From: Micrococcaceae bacterium
GTDB taxonomy: Bacteria; Actinomycetota; Actinomycetes; Actinomycetales; Micrococcaceae
Length of the DNA: 64,000 nucleotides
Assembly (NCBI GenBank): GCA_013393415.1
Contig: JABXHI010000074.1
Location: 1 to 64,000 of the forward strand
Direction: 5' to 3'
How positions within the stretch are numbered: the stretch's first letter is position 1; every line of letters begins with the position of its first letter. Under the pieces are notes generated by a model. That model had not been told where the DNA came from, ran no database searches, and worked only from the letters and a program-made list of their open reading frames with translations. Below, one piece after another: positions 1 through 9,416 of this stretch. Made by a program: the position numbers and the translations under genes.

Positions 1-124
1 CAACGGCAGAATCGAACACCTGCGCGGCACAGCCTTAGGCTTCCGTAATCTCATGCATTACATCACCAGAGCACTGCTCGACACCGGCGGATTCAGACAC
101 CAACTACACTCATTTTTACGATGA
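1..124 (+). mobile_element. 3' end of an ISL3-family transposase (cut by window edge)
   Basis: The frame starting at base 2 is open to a TGA at 122-124. It encodes about 40 residues containing IEHLRGTALGFRN and HYITRALL, which resemble the C-terminal end of ISL3-family DDE transposases. The rest of the gene lies outside the window, so it cannot be said whether the element is intact. No terminal inverted repeat could be identified in the bases that follow. The family call rests on remembered motif similarity. Confidence 0.6.
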
Positions 125-519
125 GCCAGTTAACTCTGGTCAATGGCCGGCAGATCGCATTCCATCACAGTCAGGGAAGCGGGCGATGATCCGGTTTTCA
201 CCTGAACAACAAGACGAGATCCAAGAAATGATCCGTTCCGGCAGGCCGACTCGCAGGGACACTAGCTGGATCCAGGAAGCACTCCGAAGGATGCCCTGAC
301 TTAACCAAAGCCCCTTTTGGGATTGCTGAGGTCGGTGACGGGAGTTAGTCGCCGTCGAAGAATTCTCAGCGGTTAGTGGTCTGCTGCCTTCGCCAACCAC
401 CACACCCTTTTGTGGCGGTTTTGTGGCGGTTGCCGAACAACAACCTGCAACACCTGATCCTATCCTGAGCCATGTCTAGCCCATGCGTGGATCGCCTGCC
501 AAGAGCTCTAGTAACAAGA
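125..519. other. Non-coding stretch between the transposase tail and the tRNA terminator
   Basis: No supported gene is seen here. The stretch contains a short 37-codon open frame (186-299) with no convincing ribosome binding site, and a direct repeat of about 11 bases (tgtggcggttt type) near 411-430. It is probably decayed IS-flanking DNA. Confidence 0.4.
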
Positions 520-563
520 AAACCGCCTCACTTCCTTGCTATCGCAACGATGTGAGGCGGTTT
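520..563 (-). terminator. Terminator downstream of tRNA-Val
   Basis: Bases 520-531 and 552-563 form a perfect 12-bp stem (AAACCGCCTCAC paired with GTGAGGCGGTTT) around a 20-nt loop. On the minus strand the stem is followed by a T-rich stretch (TTTTCTTGTT). It lies just past the tRNA 3' end, as expected of its rho-independent terminator. Confidence 0.75.
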
Positions 564-571
564 CTAATCTG

Positions 572-644
572 TGGGTCCTACCGGGATCGAACCGATGACC
601 TACTCGGTGTAAACGAGTTGCTCTACCAGCTGAGCTAAAGACCC
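572..644 (-). tRNA. tRNA-Val (anticodon TAC)
   Basis: Reading the minus strand from 644 gives a cloverleaf. The acceptor GGGTCTT pairs with AGGACCC (one G-U). The D-arm carries TAGCTCAGCTGGTAGAGCA, the anticodon stem is ACTCG/CGAGT with loop TTTACAC (anticodon TAC), and the T-arm contains GGTTCGATCC. The discriminator base is A and CCA is not encoded. The length of 73 nt is normal. Confidence 0.96.
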
Positions 645-690
645 TCTGCGCTGCGTTGTCCGCCGCGCAACAAGATTCAATAGTAGCCCA

Positions 691-1140
691 TTATTTTTCG
701 TTATGCAAAACGGAGAGATGATCGTCCATATTGCGACTGCCGCTCTTCGGGGTGATGGTTTCGAGAACCTCGCCTGAACGATCCACTAACAGGCTGACCC
801 GCTTGGGTCGCCCCGTGGTGAGGTCCAGCACGTCGTAGTGGCTTGCGGCGGCCCCATGGGGCCAAAAGTCACTGAGAAATGGGACGGTCAGCCCCAGTTG
901 ATCACAGACCATGCGAAGTATCGGCGCTGAGTCGGGTGCGATAAGTCGCACCGCGACTCCAGCAGCCGCCAATGCATCTGCCAGCGTCGGAATGCGTTCC
1001 AACTCTGACATGCACACAGGCGTATAAGCGCCTGGGATGAAGATCAGCCATGTCCTCTCAACGGCAGGCTGATCCGGCCCCTCGACCGGAGGGAACGGCC
1101 AGTGCTGACCGTACTGATCTCGCAGGGCCGGTGTCGTCAC
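691..1140 (-). CDS. Peroxiredoxin, AhpE-like (AhpC/TSA fold)
   Basis: This 149-residue thioredoxin-fold protein should reduce hydroperoxides in the cytoplasm. The catalytic peroxiredoxin motif PxxxTxxC is present near residues 36-43 as PGAYTPVC, with the peroxidatic Cys followed by MSEL. No obvious second, resolving Cys is placed as in 2-Cys enzymes, which fits a 1-Cys AhpE-type enzyme. The start overlaps the last base of the DUF3052 gene, so the two are probably translationally coupled. The same pair divergent from aceE occurs in Mycobacterium tuberculosis (ahpE-Rv2239c / aceE), which supports the assignment. The physiological reductant cannot be told from the sequence. Confidence 0.85.
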   Translation of the reverse strand: MTTPALRDQYGQHWPFPPVEGPDQPAVERTWLIFIPGAYTPVCMSELERIPTLADALAAAGVAVRLIAPDSAPILRMVCDQLGLTVPFLSDFWPHGAAASHYDVLDLTTGRPKRVSLLVDRSGEVLETITPKSGSRNMDDHLSVLHNEK

Positions 1141-1571
1141 TACACGCGTCGCTCTATGCGAGTGGCGAGCCAGTCTTCGGAAACCCCAGCGGTAATGGTC
1201 GCACGAAGACCCGCAACGTGTGCGGATTCAGACACGTCCATGGGCGAAACATGGCCAGGTTGTGAAGACCGCGGGATCAGCAACCAGATTGGAGCATTGT
1301 CGTCCAGATTCGTGGTGGCATCAACGAGAGCATCCGTGAGCTCAGTGATGTCTCCATCGTCCTCGCGCCACCACAGCAGCACAGCATCAACTGGCTCTTG
1401 GTCTTCTTCGGTCAGGAATTCCTCACCGAGGGCATCCTCGAGCCCGTTTCGAAACTCAAAGTCGATGTCTTCATCCCATCCGAGTTCTTGGATGACATCT
1501 CCAACTGCTAGTTCGAGTTCGCCAATAAAATGATTGTTATCTGGGTTCTTACCAGATGACGAGTTGCTCAC
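1140..1571 (-). CDS. DUF3052 family protein
   Basis: This 143-residue acidic actinobacterial protein of unknown function starts with GTG, preceded by AAGGAG about 6 nt upstream. It carries the family's N-terminal GDVIQELGWDEDID segment and the middle DAVLLWWREDDGD segment. It is transcribed divergently from aceE and overlaps the peroxiredoxin gene by one base. The neighbourhood is conserved across actinobacteria, hinting at a link between pyruvate dehydrogenase and redox defence. That link is an inference from position only. Confidence 0.85.
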   Translation of the reverse strand: MSNSSSGKNPDNNHFIGELELAVGDVIQELGWDEDIDFEFRNGLEDALGEEFLTEEDQEPVDAVLLWWREDDGDITELTDALVDATTNLDDNAPIWLLIPRSSQPGHVSPMDVSESAHVAGLRATITAGVSEDWLATRIERRV

Positions 1572-1754
1572 AACACTCCTTATTCAATACGTTGGATTCT
1601 ATTTTTCAAAATTCTTGAGACATTAGCAACATGTAGACATCATACTGTGTCGTTAGCATGCAGTGACATATCCTTCAACTGAACTACGAACTACCGAATT
1701 TCGGCGCCCACTTGCCGTTGAGGGGTAGAATCCTGATGAGATCCCTTTGACATG

Positions 1755-1789
1755 ACGCATTTGAGCGCACAACGTCGAATGCGTACCGA
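1755..1789 (+). promoter_or_regulatory. Candidate aceE promoter with inverted repeat
   Basis: A -35-like TTGAGC (1761-1766) is followed after 17 bp by TACCGA (1784-1789). The 7-bp arms ACGCATT (1755-1761) and AATGCGT (1778-1784) flank the spacer and could be an operator. A TTGACA also lies at 1747-1752, so the exact promoter is uncertain. Confidence 0.35.
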
Positions 1790-1832
1790 TGACGACCTGA
1801 CAAGATGTCGTTAGTGAAAGAAAGAGGTCACT

Positions 1833-4583
1833 GTGAGCACAGCCGAAGAGAGCTATGACATCCGAAGTGGTTTGACCGACCACGCACCCGATAAAGATCC
1901 TGAAGAAACATCTGAATGGATTGAGTCTTTTGACAGTCTGGTAGATATCGCCGGAACAGAGCGCGCTGAGTACATCATGCGCCAACTGTTGCAGCGTGCG
2001 AGCACACAATCTGTTGCCGTACCGATGGTGACGACTACCGACTACGTCAACACCATTCCGGCCGATCAGGAACCGGACTACCCAGGTGACGAGGAATTAG
2101 AGCGTCGCTATCGCAACTACTTGCGTTGGAACGCAGCTGCCATCGTGCAGCGCGCACAGCGTGACGGTGTTGGCGTTGGTGGCCACATTTCGTCCTACGC
2201 CGGCCAAGCAACCCTGTATGAAGTTGGCCTGAACCACTTCTTCCGTGGTCAAGATCACGAGGGCGGCGGAGACCAGATTTTCTTCCAGGGTCACTCCTCT
2301 CCCGGGAACTACGCTCGCGCATACCTCGAAGGTCGCTTGAGTGAAGATGAGCTCGACGGCTTCCGTCAAGAAAAGTCCCAGGCACCAAACGGTCTGCCAT
2401 CGTATCCACACCCAAAAATGTTGGACGATTTCTGGCAGTTCCCGACCGTGTCGATGGGTATTGGTCCGATCAACGCGATCCACCAAGCCCAGTTCAACCG
2501 CTATATTCATGACCGCGGCATTAAAGACACCTCGCAGCAGCACGTCTGGGCATTCCTTGGTGACGGCGAGATGGATGAGCCAGAATCCCGCGGTGCACTG
2601 CATATTGCTGCGCAGAACAAGTTGGACAACCTAACCTTTGTCATCAACTGTAACCTCCAGCGTCTCGACGGTCCGGTTCGCGGGAACGGCAAGATCGTCC
2701 AGGAGCTCGAAGCCACCTTCCGCGGCGCCGGCTGGAACGTCATCAAAGTCCTATGGGGTCGTGAGTGGGATCCATTACTGGAAGCCGATGACACCGGTGA
2801 ACTCGTGCGCGTCATGAACGAAACCCCTGACGGCGACTACCAGACTTATAAGGCCGAAGACGGCGGATTCGTCCGCGAACACTTCTTCGGACGGTCTTCG
2901 ACCACCAAGGAACTGGTAGCCGACATGTCTGATGAAGACATCTGGAAGCTCAAGCGCGGTGGCCACGACTACAAGAAGGTCTACGCCGCCTACAAGGCTG
3001 CGACCGAATCCAATGGCAAACCGACCGTCATTTTGGCCCACACCATTAAGGGCTACGGTCTGGGGACCACGTTCGAGGGCCGCAACGCGACGCACCAGAT
3101 GAAAGAAATGACGATCGACGAGATCAAACTCTTCCGCGATCGTCACCGCATCCCCGTCTCGGACGAAGAGATCGAAAAAGATCAGCACGCCATGCCGTAC
3201 TACCACCCCGGTGCGGATGCTCCCGAGATCAAGTACCTCCAGGAACGCCGTCAGAAACTTGGCGGATATGTCCCAGAGCGTCGCAAGAAATACCATCCAT
3301 TGCAGATGCCACCGGAGTCCACCTATAAACACTCCCGCAAAGGCTCGGGCAAGCAACAAATTGCCACCACCATGGCATTTGTTCGTCTGCTGCGTGACTT
3401 GATGCGCGATAAGAATATCGGCAAGCGCATTGTGCCGATTATTCCGGATGAGGCCCGTACCTTCGGTATGGACTCGTTCTTCCCAACGGCCAAGATCTAT
3501 AACCCACGCGGCCAGAACTACATGTCGGTGGACCGTGAAGCACTGCTGTCCTACAAGGAATCCACCGAAGGACAACTTTGGCACGTGGGCATTAACGAAG
3601 CCGGTGCAACCTCGGCCATGACCGCTGCGGGTACCTCGTACTCGACTCACGGCGAAATCATGATCCCGATCTACATTTTCTACTCGATGTTCGGATTCCA
3701 GCGCACCGGGGATAGCTTCTGGGCTGCCGCCGACCAGCTGACCCGTGGCTTCGTGATCGGTGCAACCGCCGGTCGGACCACCCTTGCCGGTGAAGGAACC
3801 CAGCACATGGACGGTCACTCACCGATCCTGGCTGGCACCAACCCCGGCGTGAAGCACTACGACCCGGCGTTCTCCTACGAGATCGCCCACATCATGCGCA
3901 ACGGTTTGCACGAGATGTATGGCGATCACGATATGGGCGATCACGTACGCAACGTGATGTACTACATCACCGTGTACAACGAGCCGATCACCCACCAGCC
4001 AGAACCAGAAGACATGGACATTGATGGCTTGCTGAAGGGTATCTACCGCTACTCAACCTCCGATATTGGCGGGCCAAAGGCCAACCTGTTCGGCTCGGGC
4101 GTATCACTGCCGTGGGTCATCGAAGCCGCAGAAGTGCTCGCCGATGACTGGGGCGTATCAGCTGATGTTTGGTCGGTGACCAGCTGGAACGAACTGCGCC
4201 GCGATGCCGTAGCCGCAGAACGTGAACGCATCACCAACCCAGACGCCGAACCACGGGTCCCCTACATCACCCAGGTGATGTCTGAGACCGAGGGTCCGGT
4301 TGTGGCCACGACCGACTTTGCGACACTGCTGCCGGACCAGATCCGCCAGTACGTGCCCAATGAGTTCGCAACCCTGGGTGCCGATGACTTCGGATTCTCC
4401 GAAACTCGCGCCGCCGCACGCCGCTACTTCAAGATTGACACCCACTCTGTGGTCGTCCGCGCCCTGCAGATGCTGGAAGAATCTGGCGACGTAGAAGAAG
4501 GCACCGCCTCCTCGGCGTTTGCCAAGTACGGCCTTGATGATGTCAACCGCGGTACCACCGGTACAGCAGGTGGCGACTCCTAA
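1833..4583 (+). CDS. aceE: Pyruvate dehydrogenase E1 component, homodimeric type
   Basis: AceE decarboxylates pyruvate with thiamine diphosphate and passes the acetyl group to the lipoyl E2 of the pyruvate dehydrogenase complex. The 916-residue length matches the single-chain E1 of actinobacteria and proteobacteria rather than the alpha2beta2 type. The ThDP/Mg motif is visible as GDGEMDEPE from residue 243, with NCNLQRLDG about 28 residues later. [14 protein letters not shown] and [12 protein letters not shown] are also family-typical. The GTG start at 1833 has AAAGAGG just upstream. A strong terminator follows, so it is probably monocistronic. No E2 or E3 gene is in the window. Confidence 0.97.
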   Translation: MSTAEESYDIRSGLTDHAPDKDPEETSEWIESFDSLVDIAGTERAEYIMRQLLQRASTQSVAVPMVTTTDYVNTIPADQEPDYPGDEELERRYRNYLRWNAAAIVQRAQRDGVGVGGHISSYAGQATLYEVGLNHFFRGQDHEGGGDQIFFQGHSSPGNYARAYLEGRLSEDELDGFRQEKSQAPNGLPSYPHPKMLDDFWQFPTVSMGIGPINAIHQAQFNRYIHDRGIKDTSQQHVWAFLGDGEMDEPESRGALHIAAQNKLDNLTFVINCNLQRLDGPVRGNGKIVQELEATFRGAGWNVIKVLWGREWDPLLEADDTGELVRVMNETPDGDYQTYKAEDGGFVREHFFGRSSTTKELVADMSDEDIWKLKRGGHDYKKVYAAYKAATESNGKPTVILAHTIKGYGLGTTFEGRNATHQMKEMTIDEIKLFRDRHRIPVSDEEIEKDQHAMPYYHPGADAPEIKYLQERRQKLGGYVPERRKKYHPLQMPPESTYKHSRKGSGKQQIATTMAFVRLLRDLMRDKNIGKRIVPIIPDEARTFGMDSFFPTAKIYNPRGQNYMSVDREALLSYKESTEGQLWHVGINEAGATSAMTAAGTSYSTHGEIMIPIYIFYSMFGFQRTGDSFWAAADQLTRGFVIGATAGRTTLAGEGTQHMDGHSPILAGTNPGVKHYDPAFSYEIAHIMRNGLHEMYGDHDMGDHVRNVMYYITVYNEPITHQPEPEDMDIDGLLKGIYRYSTSDIGGPKANLFGSGVSLPWVIEAAEVLADDWGVSADVWSVTSWNELRRDAVAAERERITNPDAEPRVPYITQVMSETEGPVVATTDFATLLPDQIRQYVPNEFATLGADDFGFSETRAAARRYFKIDTHSVVVRALQMLEESGDVEEGTASSAFAKYGLDDVNRGTTGTAGGDS

Positions 4584-4611
4584 GCCGTCACCATACAATT
4601 GAACATCCACT

Positions 4612-4649
4612 TGCGGGGTGCTGGAAATTCTCCAGCACCCCGCAGTGTT
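4612..4649 (+). terminator. Rho-independent terminator of aceE
   Basis: Bases 4612-4625 and 4631-4644 form a perfect 14-bp GC-rich stem (TGCGGGGTGCTGGA) with a 5-nt loop, followed by GTGTTT. It lies 29 bases after the aceE stop and excludes the far-upstream start (4618) that would otherwise be possible for trpB. Confidence 0.85.
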
Positions 4650-4707
4650 TAACCCCCGGGGCACACGGACACCGGAGCGGTGCAGTGCTCAACCTCATAG
4701 CCTGGGC

Positions 4708-4722
4708 TACGATAGAGCCGTG
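4708..4722 (+). promoter_or_regulatory. Candidate leaderless promoter of trpB
   Basis: A -10 hexamer TACGAT (4708-4713) lies 6 bp before the GTG at 4720. This places the expected transcription start on the start codon itself, a leaderless arrangement common in actinobacteria. No Shine-Dalgarno is seen before this GTG. The -35 region is weak. Confidence 0.5.
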
Positions 4723-6000
4723 TTAAACCATCCTGAATCCTCCGCAGCCCCATCCACACTGGCCGAAGCAGCCGACCTGATCCGCACACCCGAATTGAAG
4801 CCAACCAACGACGGGCACTTTGGCGCATATGGCGGCGCCGTCCTACCTGATGCACTGGCTCGGCCCATGGAAGACGTGGCAAAAGCCTATGAGGAAGCTC
4901 GGCAAGACCCCGCGTTCTACGCAGAATACACGCGCTTACTGCGCGACGTGGTCGGCCGCCCAACACCACTGATGCTGGCAGAACGCCTGACCGAAGCCGC
5001 CGGTGGCGCAAAGATCTTCTTGAAACGCGAAGACCTCAACCACACCGGTGCCCACAAGATCAACCACACCCTGGGTGAAGTGCTGTTAGCTAAGCGCATG
5101 GGCAAACAAACCGTCATCGCAGAAACTGGTGCCGGACAACACGGTGTTGCCCTGGCCGCTGCAGCAGCGCTGGTCGGATTGGAGTGCGAAATCCACATGG
5201 GTGCCGTTGATGTGGCAAAACAACACCCCAACGTCGTGCGCATGCAACTCCTTGGTGCCAAGGTGGTCTCGGTTGAACGCGGCGGCGCAACGCTCAAAGA
5301 AGCAGTCGATTCAGCCTTCGAAGTCTATGCACAATACCCCGAACAGTATCTCTATGCCATCGGCTCTGTTGTTGGGCCCCACCCATTCCCCACCCTGGTC
5401 CGTGACTTCCAAACTATCGTCGGCGCTGAAACTCGAGCGCAGTTTCTGCAATGCAATGACGGTACCCTGCCCACCGCAGTCATCGCTTCGGTAGGTGGCG
5501 GCTCAAACGCCATAGGCGCCTTCACAGCATTCCTCGATGACGACGATGTGCGACTGATCGGTGTGGAGCCCGGCGGCTCAGGAAGTGAACTGGGCCAACA
5601 CGCGATGACCATGTCCAAGGGGGCCACCGGTGTGCTCCACGGCATGACCACCCGCGTACTCACCGATGCGACCGGTGACCCTGCACCGGTCCATTCGATC
5701 GCTTCCGGCCTGGACTACCCGGGCGTTGGCCCGCAGCACGTTTTCCTCGCTGAAGCTGGCCGGGTCGAATATGTCTCGGCCAACGATGAGCACACATTAG
5801 AGGCCTTCCAACTCGTGTCCCGCACCGAGGGTATTATTCCAGCGCTCGAGTCCTCCCATGCCATAGCCGAAGCACTCCGGTTGGCACCGCAGCTCGGCAG
5901 CTACGCTTCGATCGTCGTAAACCTGTCGGGCCGCGGAGATAAAGACATCGACTATGTGGCCGACAAGATCGAGCTCGCAACCCCGGAGGTGGTGCGGTAG
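4720..6000 (+). CDS. trpB: Tryptophan synthase beta chain (stand-alone)
   Basis: TrpB is the PLP enzyme that joins indole and serine to make tryptophan. From the GTG at 4720 the protein is 426 residues. The Schiff-base lysine is at about residue 113 in HTGAHKIN, the catalytic Glu at about 135 in ETGAGQHG, the phosphate-binding GGGSNAIG is present, and the C-terminal [13 protein letters not shown] is typical of TrpB1-type enzymes. The start at 4720 is chosen because the frame upstream runs through the aceE terminator. There is no trpA or other trp gene nearby. The stop is only 3 bases before the FasR-like regulator, so the two are likely co-transcribed. A stand-alone trpB here is unusual; it may be a second copy that scavenges indole. 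Confidence 0.92.
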   Translation: MLNHPESSAAPSTLAEAADLIRTPELKPTNDGHFGAYGGAVLPDALARPMEDVAKAYEEARQDPAFYAEYTRLLRDVVGRPTPLMLAERLTEAAGGAKIFLKREDLNHTGAHKINHTLGEVLLAKRMGKQTVIAETGAGQHGVALAAAAALVGLECEIHMGAVDVAKQHPNVVRMQLLGAKVVSVERGGATLKEAVDSAFEVYAQYPEQYLYAIGSVVGPHPFPTLVRDFQTIVGAETRAQFLQCNDGTLPTAVIASVGGGSNAIGAFTAFLDDDDVRLIGVEPGGSGSELGQHAMTMSKGATGVLHGMTTRVLTDATGDPAPVHSIASGLDYPGVGPQHVFLAEAGRVEYVSANDEHTLEAFQLVSRTEGIIPALESSHAIAEALRLAPQLGSYASIVVNLSGRGDKDIDYVADKIELATPEVVR

Positions 6001-6003
6001 TCG

Positions 6004-7212
6004 ATGAATAGCTGGTCAACCAAGTTCCCAAGAGCCGTCTCGAACGAGGCGAAGGCCGCCGTCCGAGCCCATCTCGGCGAGCTCAAAACGGCCGTGCTTC
6101 ATCAACTCAACACCTCACTACCCTGGTTTCGTGAACTGCCCGCAAATCAACGAGCCAGCCTGGGCGAAATCGCGCAACAAGGGCTCAGTACCTTTGCCGA
6201 CTGGTTTGAACACAGCGAGAAGAAGGTCAAAATCTCGGTTTCGGGTGTACTGCACTCGGTGTTCGGCAATGCCCCATCCGAACTCTCCAGGATTGTCACG
6301 CTCCAACAGGCCGTGCAACTGCTGCGCACAGTACTACAGGTAGTCGAAACCCAGCTCCCGGCCATTGTGGCGGAACCAGATAAAACCGCGGCTCGATATG
6401 CTGTGGTGTTCTATTCACGGGAGATCGCTTTTGCTCTGGCCGAAGTCTATGCCCGGGCCGCAGAGACGCGCGGTTCCTGGGATGCCAGGCTCGAGACGCT
6501 GTTATTGGATTCCATCCTGGCCGGCGACCGCGCCGATGAAATTCGCTCCAGAGCAGCAGCAACAGGCTGGAAAGCCACCAGCGGTATTACGGTCATGGTC
6601 GGGCACCCTGCACAGCTCGATGAAGCACAACTGGTGGCACAACTGCGTGAGGTGGCCTCCCGGTCGAGGCTGGAAATACTGATCGGCGTCTTATCTGACC
6701 GGTTGGCGATCGTGCTCGGCTCGGTTCGCGATATCGAGGCCGACACGCGGACCATTCAACGCGGATTCGGTGACGGTCCGATTGTCTACGGGCGGATGGT
6801 CGATTCACTCGTTGATGCGCCACAGTCTGCGCAAGAAGCGCTCGAAGGATTCTCTGCCGCACCTGCCTGGCCCGGTGCGCCGCGACCCATTTCAGCAGCC
6901 GAACTGCTGCCCGAACGTGCGCTCAATGGTGACCAGATCGCCCGCAGCGCATTGACCTCCCAGGTGTATCAGCGACTGGCACGTGCCGGGCATTCACTGT
7001 TAGAAACCGTAGATGTCTACACCACGACCGGTGGCTCATTGGAAGCCACTGCACGCCAATTGTTTATTCATGCCAATACCGTTCGCTACCGCTTGAAGCG
7101 CGTATCCGAGTTAACCGGTTGGGATCCAACTTCACCCAGAGATGCATATGTCCTACAAGTTGCGCTCATGACAGGTAGACTTGATACGGTCTTAAATCAG
7201 CCAGAACAATGA
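6004..7212 (+). CDS. fasR: PucR-family regulator, FasR-like (fatty-acid synthesis)
   Basis: This 402-residue protein ends in a PucR-type helix-turn-helix at about residues 335-395 (SLEATARQLFIHANTVRYRLKR in two parts), with a GGDEF-like/CdaR middle region before it. In Streptomyces coelicolor the gene in this position, FasR, activates the fabD-fabH-acpP-fabF operon; this protein sits directly before the same operon. The ATG at 6004 has GGAGGTGG 11 bases upstream, inside the end of trpB. A perfect palindrome lies between this gene and fabD and may be its binding site. Family and position are clear; the symbol is by synteny. Confidence 0.82.
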   Translation: MNSWSTKFPRAVSNEAKAAVRAHLGELKTAVLHQLNTSLPWFRELPANQRASLGEIAQQGLSTFADWFEHSEKKVKISVSGVLHSVFGNAPSELSRIVTLQQAVQLLRTVLQVVETQLPAIVAEPDKTAARYAVVFYSREIAFALAEVYARAAETRGSWDARLETLLLDSILAGDRADEIRSRAAATGWKATSGITVMVGHPAQLDEAQLVAQLREVASRSRLEILIGVLSDRLAIVLGSVRDIEADTRTIQRGFGDGPIVYGRMVDSLVDAPQSAQEALEGFSAAPAWPGAPRPISAAELLPERALNGDQIARSALTSQVYQRLARAGHSLLETVDVYTTTGGSLEATARQLFIHANTVRYRLKRVSELTGWDPTSPRDAYVLQVALMTGRLDTVLNQPEQ

Positions 7213-7249
7213 CCAGAACCAAAATCGCCGCCGAGTCGCCAGCGTTTCG

Positions 7250-7285
7250 TTTTTGTAGGATTCCTACAAAAAGCACGACTATACT
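7250..7285 (+). promoter_or_regulatory. fabD promoter with 23-bp palindromic operator
   Basis: TTTTTGTAGGA (7250-7260), one central T, and TCCTACAAAAA (7262-7272) form a perfect 11-1-11 palindrome. A good -10 TATACT follows at 7280-7285, so the palindrome covers the -35 region. The near-zero loop argues against a terminator and for a protein site. FasR binding is the natural inference; the overlap with -35 would also suit a repressor. Confidence 0.65.
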
Positions 7286-7336
7286 CGGGGACTACCTTTA
7301 CTGGTTCTGACCGAAGAATTTGGAAGAGTTGACTCT

Positions 7337-8272
7337 ATGCTCGCAATCGTGTGCCCAGGACAGGGCTCCCAGACGCCAGGCTTCCTGGAACCGTGGCTCG
7401 AACTACCCGGTATCTCTGACACCCTGAAGGGATGGTCCAACGCCACCAACGTCGATTTGGTGACGCATGGGACGACCTCCGATGAAGACACCATCAAAGA
7501 TACCGCTGTCGCGCAGCCCTTGATCGTGGCAGCTGGTCTGCTCGCGGCCAAGGCTATAGGAACAGACAAGCTGGAGCCGGCAACATGGATGACGGCGGGG
7601 CACTCGGTTGGTGAAATTACCGCAGCCGGTCTGTCGGGTGTCCTCTCCCCTGTCGATGCACTCGAATTTGTGCGCGTCCGTGCCCAGGGCATGGCAAGTG
7701 CCTCGGCGGCCGAAGCAACCGGCATGGCCGCAGTTCTTGGCGGCGACCAAGATGAAGTCATCAAATATTTGGAAGACTTGGACATTACTCCGGCTAATGT
7801 CAACGGTGGTGGCCAGGTCGTCGCCGCGGGTTCCAAAGAAGCCCTGGCACACCTTGCCGAGCATCCGATGGAAAAAACTCGCGTCGTAGAGCTGAAAGTC
7901 GCTGGCGCGTTCCACACCCAATACATGGCCTCTGCGGTTGCTCAGCTGGAATCCTATGCCAACACGTTGACCCCGCAGAACCCGAGTATTTCACTGGCTT
8001 CCAACCGCGACGGCGCCGTCGTAGATTCTGGCCAGGCTTTCGTGGATCGGCTGATACAGCAGGTCACGTCCCCGGTTCGTTGGGACCTGTGCCAACACAC
8101 TATGGTGGATGCCGGCGTGACCGGTATACTTGAGCTTTTGCCGGGTGGAACCCTGACCGGTATCGCGCGGCGCGCCATGAAGGGTGTCAAAACTCTGGCG
8201 ATCAAAACTCCGGCTGATCTCGACAAAGCTCAAGAATTTATCGCCGAACATACCCAGAACATCTCAGCGTAA
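7337..8272 (+). CDS. fabD: Malonyl-CoA:ACP transacylase
   Basis: FabD moves malonyl groups from CoA to acyl carrier protein for type II fatty-acid synthesis. The 311-residue sequence has the N-terminal PGQGSQ oxyanion segment, the nucleophile Ser at residue 90 in GHSVGEI, and the partner His at about residue 193 in GAFHTQYM. It is the first gene of fabD-fabH-acpP-fabF, with fabH starting 8 bases after its stop. Expression is probably set by the palindromic promoter just upstream. Confidence 0.96.
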   Translation: MLAIVCPGQGSQTPGFLEPWLELPGISDTLKGWSNATNVDLVTHGTTSDEDTIKDTAVAQPLIVAAGLLAAKAIGTDKLEPATWMTAGHSVGEITAAGLSGVLSPVDALEFVRVRAQGMASASAAEATGMAAVLGGDQDEVIKYLEDLDITPANVNGGGQVVAAGSKEALAHLAEHPMEKTRVVELKVAGAFHTQYMASAVAQLESYANTLTPQNPSISLASNRDGAVVDSGQAFVDRLIQQVTSPVRWDLCQHTMVDAGVTGILELLPGGTLTGIARRAMKGVKTLAIKTPADLDKAQEFIAEHTQNISA

Positions 8273-8280
8273 GGTCTATC

Positions 8281-9339
8281 GTGTCTACAGTCAGTTTGAA
8301 CCAATACAATCCGACCAAGGGAAGTCGCATCCTGTCCGTCGGGGCATTTCGTCCAAATAATCTCGTGAACAACGAAGACTTAGCCGGACCGATCGATTCA
8401 TCTGATGAATGGATCCAACAGCGCACCGGGATTGTCACTCGTCAACGCGCTGAAGCAGATGTCGCCCTGTACGACATGGCACTGGCTGCCGGGAAACAAG
8501 CCATTGATCGTGCAGGCATCAAAGCCTCAGATCTTGATGCAATTCTCGTCTCGACCGTCACCTTCCCGTATCCGACCGGCTCGGTTGCGGCGCTGATCGC
8601 CGGCGAATTAGAGATCACCGTTCCCGCCTACGATATTTCTGCTGCCTGTGCCGGCTACTGCTACGGCGTAGCCCAAGCCGATGCGCTTGTGCGTTCTGGC
8701 ATGGCCGACAAAGTCCTGGTCATCGGTGCAGAAAAACTCTCGGACTTCGTGGACCCCACAGATCGTTCGATTTCCTTTTTGCTCGGCGACGGTGCAGGTG
8801 CGGTCGTCGTGGGTGGTTCTGAAGAACCAGGTATCTCAAAGTCGAACTGGGGTTCCAAAGGGCAAGACTGGGACATGATCCGTATGACCCATTCCAACCT
8901 CGACATGCGAGATGCCATCCACGAGGTAGAGCGCACCGGCGATCCAACCGCCATTACCGAACCCGGTAGCCAGGGAAGCCTCTGGCCAACCCTGCGCCAA
9001 GAAGGTCCGTCGGTCTTCCGTTGGGCAGTCTGGGAAATGGCCAAAGTTGCCAAGCAAACCCTCGAAGATGCTGGCGTCACCGCCGATGATCTCTCAGCAT
9101 TTCTGCCACACCAGGCAAATATGCGTATTATTGACGAGTTCGCCAAACAACTCAAACTTCCCGACCACGTGGCCATTGGTCGCGATATCGCAGACGCAGG
9201 CAATACCTCTGCCGCATCTATTCCACTGGCGATGCATCGCCTGTTAGAAGAACGACCAGAACTCTCTGGTGGTTTGGCCTTACAAATTGGTTTTGGTGCC
9301 GGACTGGTCTACGGCGCCCAGGTCGTTCGACTGCCATAA
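8281..9339 (+). CDS. fabH: 3-oxoacyl-ACP synthase III
   Basis: FabH starts fatty-acid chains by condensing an acyl-CoA primer with malonyl-ACP; in branched-chain-making actinobacteria it chooses branched primers. The 352-residue protein shows the Cys-His-Asn triad: Cys123 in AACAGYCYG, His in FLPHQAN, and Asn in GNTSAAS. The GTG start has AAGG just upstream, overlapping the end region of fabD. It is the second gene of the fab operon. Primer preference cannot be read from the sequence. Confidence 0.96.
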   Translation: MSTVSLNQYNPTKGSRILSVGAFRPNNLVNNEDLAGPIDSSDEWIQQRTGIVTRQRAEADVALYDMALAAGKQAIDRAGIKASDLDAILVSTVTFPYPTGSVAALIAGELEITVPAYDISAACAGYCYGVAQADALVRSGMADKVLVIGAEKLSDFVDPTDRSISFLLGDGAGAVVVGGSEEPGISKSNWGSKGQDWDMIRMTHSNLDMRDAIHEVERTGDPTAITEPGSQGSLWPTLRQEGPSVFRWAVWEMAKVAKQTLEDAGVTADDLSAFLPHQANMRIIDEFAKQLKLPDHVAIGRDIADAGNTSAASIPLAMHRLLEERPELSGGLALQIGFGAGLVYGAQVVRLP

Positions 9340-9416
9340 GTCGACTATCTGCACTGACCAGCACATCGTACAACCTGTGCAAAGACACTTTGCACGCCGA
9401 TTTAAAGGAGCCGCTC

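Noticed and set aside
186-299. 37-codon open frame (MIRFSPEQQDEI...)
   Set aside because: No ribosome site and no recognisable family; lies in IS-flanking debris.
2775-3818. 347-codon minus-strand frame opposite aceE
   Set aside because: Codon-bias shadow of aceE; no family features.
4618-4719. Longer N-terminus for trpB
   Set aside because: The start would lie inside the aceE terminator hairpin; the added residues match nothing in TrpB.
7250-7272. Palindrome before fabD as a fasR terminator
   Set aside because: One-base centre and no U-tract after it; an operator fits better.
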